Assembly: GCA_900547565.1 (NCBI GenBank)
Contig: URHI01000058.1
Coordinates: 1-11,950, forward strand
Direction of reading: 5' to 3'
From: an uncultured Eubacteriales bacterium
Lineage (GTDB): Bacteria > Bacillota > Clostridia > Oscillospirales > CAG-272
Length of the DNA stretch: 11,950 bases
Each line of letters starts with the position of its first letter. The stretch's first letter is position 1. The position numbers and the translations under genes are program-made. Below the pieces are notes generated by a model. The model did not search any database. It saw nothing but the letters and a program-made list of their open reading frames with translations, and had not been told where the DNA came from. This document shows positions 7,480 through 11,950 of the stretch, in pieces.

Positions 7480-9750
7480 TCACTCGTCCGTGTCCCCCAT
7501 ATGGCGGAAGGTCACTGTAACGACGCTTCCCTCCTCTGCAATTTCTCCGGCGGCCGGCGACTGTGATACCACAACTGCTCCCGTTCCACTGAGATAATTG
7601 CGTGTTCCTTCAATTTTTATGTTAAGCCCCGCATTGATGATCATGCTGTTGGCCGCCGCGGCGGTACGTCCGACCACGTTTGGCACCGTGATCGTCTTTT
7701 GCGGTTCATCTTTGGTTGTGTAAAGAATGATTTTACCGGTACTCTGCTCAAGCGTGGTACCAGCCTCCGGCGACTGCCGCAGGATGTAGGCACCATCGCC
7801 GCGAATATCGACACCGAGATCAAGGTTTTCAGCATACTTTCGTGCAAGTTCGGTACTCCAGTAGCATAGATTCGGAACACTTATCGCCATGTTTTTCAGT
7901 TCCTCATCGGTATAGACCGCCTCAACACCAAGATACGGAAGTATTTCTTCAAGTACACTGCCGACATACGGTGCCGCAACGGTACTTCCGTAAAGTGATC
8001 CGATGGTCGGTTCGTCAACTATTATTATCACTGCGTACTGCGGGTCATCGGCCGGTGCATAGGCTACGCATGAGCCGATACGTTTATTCTTGTCGTCACC
8101 TATCTTCTCGGAGGTGCCTGTCTTTGCCGCCACGCGGTATCCGGCAACATAAGCATTTTTAGCGCCGCCGTTGCCCGCCACGCCTTCCTCAAGTATTTCG
8201 GATATAGTACGGCATACCTCCTCGCTCACCACCTGACGCCTGACCACTGTCCCGTGTTCGTAAATCGTCTTGCCGCTGTCATCGGATATTCTCTCAACAA
8301 CATAAGGCTCCACCAGATTGCCACCGTTGGCGACCGCCGCAATGGCTGTGATGTGCTGAATCGGTGATATTTTAAAGTTCTGACCGAAGGACGATACCGC
8401 AAGGTCAATCTCGTGGAAGCTGTCCTCCTGATAAAATATGCTGGCTCCCTCGCCAGGCAGATCTATTCCCGTACGTTCAAGATAGCCGTACTGTTTGACA
8501 TAGTTGTAAAACCGTTGGGTACCGATACGGCCGCCCAGCATCATCATAACCGGGTTGCAGGACTGCTGTAGCCCGCCTGCAAGATCAAGGCTGCCGTGCC
8601 CGGTTGTCTTGTGACAGCGTATGATTCGCCCTGCGACAGTGTATGAACCTGCACAGAAAAAGCGCTCGGTCATATTTACCAGCTTTTCCTCAAGCGCCAT
8701 CGAAACGGTGATGATCTTGAATGTCGAGCCGGGCATATATATTTCGGTAATAGCCTTATTTGACCATGTTTCAAGCAGCAGCTCCCTCTTGAGCGCGACG
8801 TATTCGTCACTGCCTTCTGCATAGCCCGAGGCGTTCAGCTTTTCAAGCGATTGAGTGTTCAGCGTCCATGGCGAATTGAGGTCAAATGACGGTGCAACGC
8901 CCATGGCGAGTATTGCTCCCGTTTTGACATTCATTACAATGCCGCACACGCGGTTCTGCGCGCCGGACTCGGTCAGTGTGGCCTGCAGCTGCTTTTCCAG
9001 AACCGACTGGACGTATGAATTAATAGTTGTTGTAACATTATACCCGTTCTGTGCCGGTACGTAGCTTTCATACTCATATGGCAGCTCGTTGCCGTTGGAA
9101 TCGCGGGCAGTGATGTATTTACCGGAGGTCCCGGCAAGCTGTTCGTTATACTTGAGTTCGATGCCGTATAGTCCGTTTCCGTCACTGCTGGTAAATCCGA
9201 TGACCTGCGCGGCCAGACTCCCCTGCGGATAGTAACGGGTACTTGTTGCCTCGACATATATCTGATCGTTGTACTTATTTTCTTCAATGAATCTTCGCAC
9301 CTTCTCGGTCGTATCCTCGTCCACATTGCGAGCGACAGTACGGTCAAGATAGCGTGTGTATTCGGTATGTTTTATGACGTCTTCATAGCTGACTCCATAG
9401 TCCTTGCCCAATATATCGGACAGGCCCTCAGCAATTTTCTGCGCAGTAGTGCCCTTTTCAAGATCGTTATCGCTGTCAAATGCAGCTATACCCTTGGGCG
9501 ATATAAAAATGCGGTATGTAGTTATGTTGGTGGCCAGCAAAACTCCGTTAGAGTCGGTAATGTTGCCTCGATCTGCATTTATGACCGACTCGGTGGTCAA
9601 CTGATCCAGTACCTTACTTTGGTACCTGTCAAAATCCACCGTCTGTATCAGCAATATGCGCACCAAAAGTATCACCAGCAGCACTGCCACCAGAAGTCCG
9701 AGTATGGTGGAGCGGCGTATCGCTCCGGTAGATATAGAATTCGGTGCCAA
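7480..9750 (-). CDS. ftsI: Class B penicillin-binding protein with two PASTA domains (FtsI/PbpB/SpoVD type)
   Basis: This is a septal DD-transpeptidase that crosslinks glycan strands made by FtsW. Layout of the 756 residues: a short cytoplasmic start, one transmembrane helix at about 13-36, a dimerisation/pedestal region to about 235 (with ADRGNITDSNG at 59-69), a transpeptidase domain with GSTFK (active-site Ser342, Lys345), SCN (397-399) and KTGTSE (543-548), then PASTA 1 (about 621-680) and PASTA 2 (about 685-750, starting ITVPNVVG). Two PASTA repeats and this length resemble Bacillus PbpB and pneumococcal PBP2X more than Bacillus SpoVD, which has one, although clostridial members are often labelled SpoVD. 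The start is TTG at 9750. AAGGAGG at 9756-9762 is correctly spaced, an in-frame stop lies further upstream, and there is no in-frame ATG or GTG in between. It lies between ftsL and murE as in many Gram-positive dcw clusters. A role in division, sporulation or both cannot be decided from sequence. Confidence 0.93.
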   Translation of the reverse strand: MAPNSISTGAIRRSTILGLLVAVLLVILLVRILLIQTVDFDRYQSKVLDQLTTESVINADRGNITDSNGVLLATNITTYRIFISPKGIAAFDSDNDLEKGTTAQKIAEGLSDILGKDYGVSYEDVIKHTEYTRYLDRTVARNVDEDTTEKVRRFIEENKYNDQIYVEATSTRYYPQGSLAAQVIGFTSSDGNGLYGIELKYNEQLAGTSGKYITARDSNGNELPYEYESYVPAQNGYNVTTTINSYVQSVLEKQLQATLTESGAQNRVCGIVMNVKTGAILAMGVAPSFDLNSPWTLNTQSLEKLNASGYAEGSDEYVALKRELLLETWSNKAITEIYMPGSTFKIITVSMALEEKLVNMTERFFCAGSYTVAGRIIRCHKTTGHGSLDLAGGLQQSCNPVMMMLGGRIGTQRFYNYVKQYGYLERTGIDLPGEGASIFYQEDSFHEIDLAVSSFGQNFKISPIQHITAIAAVANGGNLVEPYVVERISDDSGKTIYEHGTVVRRQVVSEEVCRTISEILEEGVAGNGGAKNAYVAGYRVAAKTGTSEKIGDDKNKRIGSCVAYAPADDPQYAVIIIVDEPTIGSLYGSTVAAPYVGSVLEEILPYLGVEAVYTDEELKNMAISVPNLCYWSTELARKYAENLDLGVDIRGDGAYILRQSPEAGTTLEQSTGKIILYTTKDEPQKTITVPNVVGRTAAAANSMIINAGLNIKIEGTRNYLSGTGAVVVSQSPAAGEIAEEGSVVTVTFRHMGDTDE

Positions 9751-9754
9751 AATT

Positions 9755-9762
9755 ACCTCCTT
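9755..9762 (-). promoter_or_regulatory. Strong Shine-Dalgarno that fixes the TTG start of the penicillin-binding protein
   Basis: On the minus strand AAGGAGGT is followed by 4 nt and then TTG at 9750. It is the best ribosome binding site in the window and the only one paired with a TTG start. It supports the TTG as the true initiation codon. Confidence 0.8.
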
Positions 9763-9841
9763 GCCCCGCTGCCGTGGGACACATGCTCACTATTCCGTAA
9801 TATCGGTGGCTGTATCCATATATATTCCGTCGGTGTGAGGA

Positions 9842-10591
9842 TTATTCACCCAAAAATCCAAGCGCATCAAGCAGTGCCGTTATGGCAGTCTTTCCTGATG
9901 AATAACGGTATATCTCAACCTTGTCATCCTGTGCGCCGTCCAGCGCCAGAACAGATGCATGTTCGCGATCTATCATGCCAAGTCGCTCGCGGGCCTGCTG
10001 TTCTATGTATCGAAGGTCGGTTTTAAGTTCAAGCTGTTGGCTGAGCGCAAGCTCTGTTGACTTAAGCTCACCAAGGCGGTTCTCAGCTGCGTAAAGCTCC
10101 ATCTTAGCTTTGGAGGATATTACAGCTCCTGCCACTATCAGCATAAGCGACATCGCAATCGCCAGCATGGCGGCAATTATTCCGAGCGGAAGGCGTTTGG
10201 GCTTGCTCTCCACCCTGCAGGCCTTGTCGTCAATCTCAAGCCATGAGGCAACGCGGGCTATAACGCTGTCAAGTACCGAGCTGTCGCGCAGGCGTGAACC
10301 GAGACTGGCATACTGCGGTATACGCGATCGGCTTCCGTCTGTACGCGAGGATGGGCTTGCGGCTGAGCCGGGGCATGACGGTCCAGCCTTATGTCCGCAA
10401 GCATCGGCATACTCCGGTGTTCCCATGTCTCTGTAAGTCTTTGCTGCCCCGGAATCACGCTTATCCGCATGATCTGCCGTTCTCGCTCTCGCCGCCTGCC
10501 GCTCCCGACGGCGCTTTTCATTGAGCTCCAGATAATATGTGTGTCGGCACAGATATGGAGTGCCGTTATTATTGTTACGTGTGCTGTCCAT
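9842..10591 (-). CDS. ftsL: FtsL/DivIC-like cell division protein with a long cytoplasmic N-terminal tail
   Basis: This is a bitopic septal protein. FtsL pairs with DivIC/FtsB through coiled coils and, with FtsQ/DivIB, activates FtsW and its penicillin-binding protein. In the 249 residues one transmembrane helix lies at about 136-158, followed by a heptad-like stretch at 160-200 (KAKMELYAAENRLGELKSTE), the family-like motif ARERLGM (200-206) and a short tail. The first ~135 residues are unusual: hydrophilic, rich in Arg, Ser, Ala, Asp and Gly, including NEKRRRERQAARAR (24-37), low in complexity, probably disordered and cytoplasmic. Typical FtsL proteins are about 100-130 residues, so this one is about twice as long. 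ATG 10591 has GGGAGG about 9 nt upstream, supporting the long form. It begins 17 nt after rsmH. Sequence conservation in this family is low, so the FtsL name rests mostly on topology, the ARERLGM motif and the position between rsmH and the penicillin-binding protein. Confidence 0.8.
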   Translation of the reverse strand: MDSTRNNNNGTPYLCRHTYYLELNEKRRRERQAARARTADHADKRDSGAAKTYRDMGTPEYADACGHKAGPSCPGSAASPSSRTDGSRSRIPQYASLGSRLRDSSVLDSVIARVASWLEIDDKACRVESKPKRLPLGIIAAMLAIAMSLMLIVAGAVISSKAKMELYAAENRLGELKSTELALSQQLELKTDLRYIEQQARERLGMIDREHASVLALDGAQDDKVEIYRYSSGKTAITALLDALGFLGE

Positions 10592-10608
10592 AAGTTGTGC
10601 CTCCCTGA

Positions 10609-11550
10609 TTATATTTTTTGCGCCACTCTCAGCTTTGCGCTGCGCGAACGCGGGTTTTGCTCAAGCTCCTGTTTGCCCGGCTGTATGGGTTTTCCGCCGA
10701 CCAGTCTTACCGTCGGCCTTTTGCCGCAGACACAGACCGGGAAATCCTTAGGGCAGGTACACCCGGATGCCAGCGACGCGAATGTTTGCTTAACAATTCG
10801 GTCCTCCAGCGAGTGAAATGTGATAACCGCCGCGCGGCCTCCGGGATTCAACCTGGAAACCGCCGCGCGAAGCGCAGGTTCAATGACATCAAGCTCGCCG
10901 TTCACCTCAATGCGTATTGCCTGAAAGCTGCGCTTTGCAGGGTGATGTCCGCCATCGCGTGCCGCTGCCGGGATCGCGCTTTTTATGATATCCACCAGTT
11001 GTCCAGTGGTTTCTATGTGGGCTTTCTGACGTTGAGCCACAATGGCTGCCGCTATACGCGGTGCGAAACGCTCCTCACCGTAATCATACAGAATACGGCG
11101 GAGACGGTCAGCGCTGTATTCATTGACCACATTATAAGCACTTAGTGATTTGCGCCGGTCCATTTTCATGTCAAGCGGGGCATCTGCATTGTACGAAAAA
11201 CCGCGTTCCGCAGTATCAAGCTGATAAGAAGACACCCCTAAATCCAGGAGAATTCCGTCTATGTGATGTATTTCAAGGCCATCAAGTATGGCAGACAAAT
11301 TCCGAAAATTGTCCCTCACCAGTGTAACCCTGCTGCCGAACTGTGCAAGTCGTGCTCCTGCTGCCTCTATGGCGGCGGAATCCTGGTCAATGGCGATCAG
11401 TCGCCCGGAAGTCAGGCGCGAAGCAATACCGTAAGAATGGCCTCCCCCGCCTGCAGTACCGTCGACATATACGCCGTCAGGCTTTAAATCGAGCGCCTGC
11501 ATGCACTCCTCAAACATTACGGGCTTATGTGAAAAAACAGTGTTTTCCAT
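10609..11550 (-). CDS. rsmH: 16S rRNA (cytosine(1402)-N(4))-methyltransferase RsmH
   Basis: RsmH (formerly MraW) uses S-adenosylmethionine to methylate N4 of C1402 in the decoding centre of 16S rRNA. The 313 residues match the family in length and motifs: SHKPVMFEE near the start, the SAM-binding DGTAGGGGHS (30-39), AIDQDSAAI (53-61), LLDLGVSSYQLD (101-112) with the following RGFSY and PLDMKMD, then NPGGRAAVITFHSLEDRIVK (235-254) and the C-terminal NPRSRSAKLRV (299-309). A CTC...CVC cysteine pair of pairs at 264-275 is common in Gram-positive RsmH. ATG 11550 is preceded by GAGG, which overlaps the mraZ stop region; the gap to mraZ is 7 nt. It sits second in the cluster, as usual. Confidence 0.96.
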   Translation of the reverse strand: MENTVFSHKPVMFEECMQALDLKPDGVYVDGTAGGGGHSYGIASRLTSGRLIAIDQDSAAIEAAGARLAQFGSRVTLVRDNFRNLSAILDGLEIHHIDGILLDLGVSSYQLDTAERGFSYNADAPLDMKMDRRKSLSAYNVVNEYSADRLRRILYDYGEERFAPRIAAAIVAQRQKAHIETTGQLVDIIKSAIPAAARDGGHHPAKRSFQAIRIEVNGELDVIEPALRAAVSRLNPGGRAAVITFHSLEDRIVKQTFASLASGCTCPKDFPVCVCGKRPTVRLVGGKPIQPGKQELEQNPRSRSAKLRVAQKI

Positions 11551-11557
11551 AACATCC

Positions 11558-11950
11558 TCACAGTCCTAACTGCTCAAGAGTCTGCCGCATACGGAGCACA
11601 TTTTCGTTTTCGGTCCTTTCCACGTAAGCGGCTTCCGACCATATTTCACCGTAGTCGCCCACTCCTATCACATACGCCTGCTTGGATATTCCGGCGTAAT
11701 CCACCAGCACCTGCGGGAGAAGTATACGTCCCTGAGCATCCGGCGTCACCTCTGCAACCGTTCTGTAAAGAAATCTCAGAATATCTTCCGACGCGCTCCG
11801 GGGGGCTTTTTTCAGTGGTGCAACATATTCTTCCCACGATTGCCTTGAGTAAAAGCAAAGGAAATTTCCGCGAATACTGCGTGTTACAACAAATGTGCCG
11901 CCCAGCTCTGCACGGAATGCGGCGGGTATAAATATTCTGTTTTTTGAATC
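11558..11950 (-). CDS. mraZ: Transcriptional regulator MraZ, N-terminus missing at window edge
   Basis: MraZ is a SpoVT-AbrB-fold DNA-binding protein that binds repeats upstream of its own gene and regulates the dcw cluster. The frame is open from the right edge to the TGA at 11558 and gives 130 residues; about ten N-terminal residues are outside the window. Both AbrB-like half-domains are present: DSKNRIFIPAAFRAELGG at visible residues 1-18 followed by FVVTRSIRGNFLCFY (20-34), and TPDAQGRILLPQVL (69-82) followed by YVIGVGDYGEIWSE (93-106). The first signature has Asn where most MraZ proteins have Gly (DxKGR); the second keeps DxxGR. Its promoter and operator repeats lie beyond the right edge. 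It is the first gene of the cluster, 7 nt before rsmH. Confidence 0.93.
   Translation of the reverse strand, partial: DSKNRIFIPAAFRAELGGTFVVTRSIRGNFLCFYSRQSWEEYVAPLKKAPRSASEDILRFLYRTVAEVTPDAQGRILLPQVLVDYAGISKQAYVIGVGDYGEIWSEAAYVERTENENVLRMRQTLEQLGL

Noticed and set aside
9770..9840. Repeated ATTCCGT and weak inverted repeats in the ftsL-ftsI gap
   Set aside because: The copies are short and imperfect, and no stem is long enough or followed by a T-run, so neither a terminator nor an operator can be supported.
9367..10026. Plus-strand open frame of 219 codons opposite the penicillin-binding protein and ftsL
   Set aside because: It is a shadow of the minus-strand genes with no domain and an unnatural composition rich in His, Gln, Tyr and Cys.

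Overview
The window is almost entirely one minus-strand division and cell wall (dcw) cluster. Read 5'->3' along the minus strand (high to low coordinates) the order is mraZ (missing its first residues at the right edge), rsmH, an ftsL-like gene, a class B penicillin-binding protein with two PASTA domains, murE, murF, mraY, ftsW, murG (broken) and ftsQ/divIB. Gaps are short (about -1 to 91 nt), every gene has the same orientation, and a clear rho-independent terminator lies 11 nt after the ftsQ stop. I see no RNA gene, CRISPR array, insertion sequence or plus-strand gene.

Organism: the gene set and order, the PASTA-bearing penicillin-binding protein, AAGGAGG/GGAGG-type ribosome binding sites, a meso-diaminopimelate-type MurE and roughly balanced base composition with many ATA codons suggest a Gram-positive bacterium, most likely in Clostridia (Oscillospirales-like or a related order). 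This placement is an inference from general knowledge; no genus can be named.

How the genes work together: MurE and MurF add the third amino acid and D-Ala-D-Ala to the UDP-MurNAc peptide. MraY moves the product onto undecaprenyl phosphate to make lipid I, and MurG adds GlcNAc to make lipid II. FtsW polymerises lipid II into glycan and the penicillin-binding protein crosslinks it at the septum. FtsL and FtsQ/DivIB are the bitopic scaffold that controls FtsW and the penicillin-binding protein. RsmH methylates 16S rRNA C1402, and MraZ is the cluster's own transcription factor.

Departures from the standard layout: (1) murG has lost about 25 nt, which removes the GTGGY loop and shifts the frame, so the gene cannot make full-length MurG as written; (2) murD is missing from its usual place between mraY and ftsW; (3) the FtsL-like protein has a cytoplasmic tail of about 135 residues; (4) MurE reads DNSR where meso-diaminopimelate enzymes normally read DNPR; (5) ftsQ is followed by a terminator, with no ftsA/ftsZ, murB or murC in the window; (6) the leftmost ~210 bases hold part of an unrecognised membrane protein whose codon use differs from the dcw genes. 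I do not see a previously undescribed system here. The murG lesion is the observation most worth checking.
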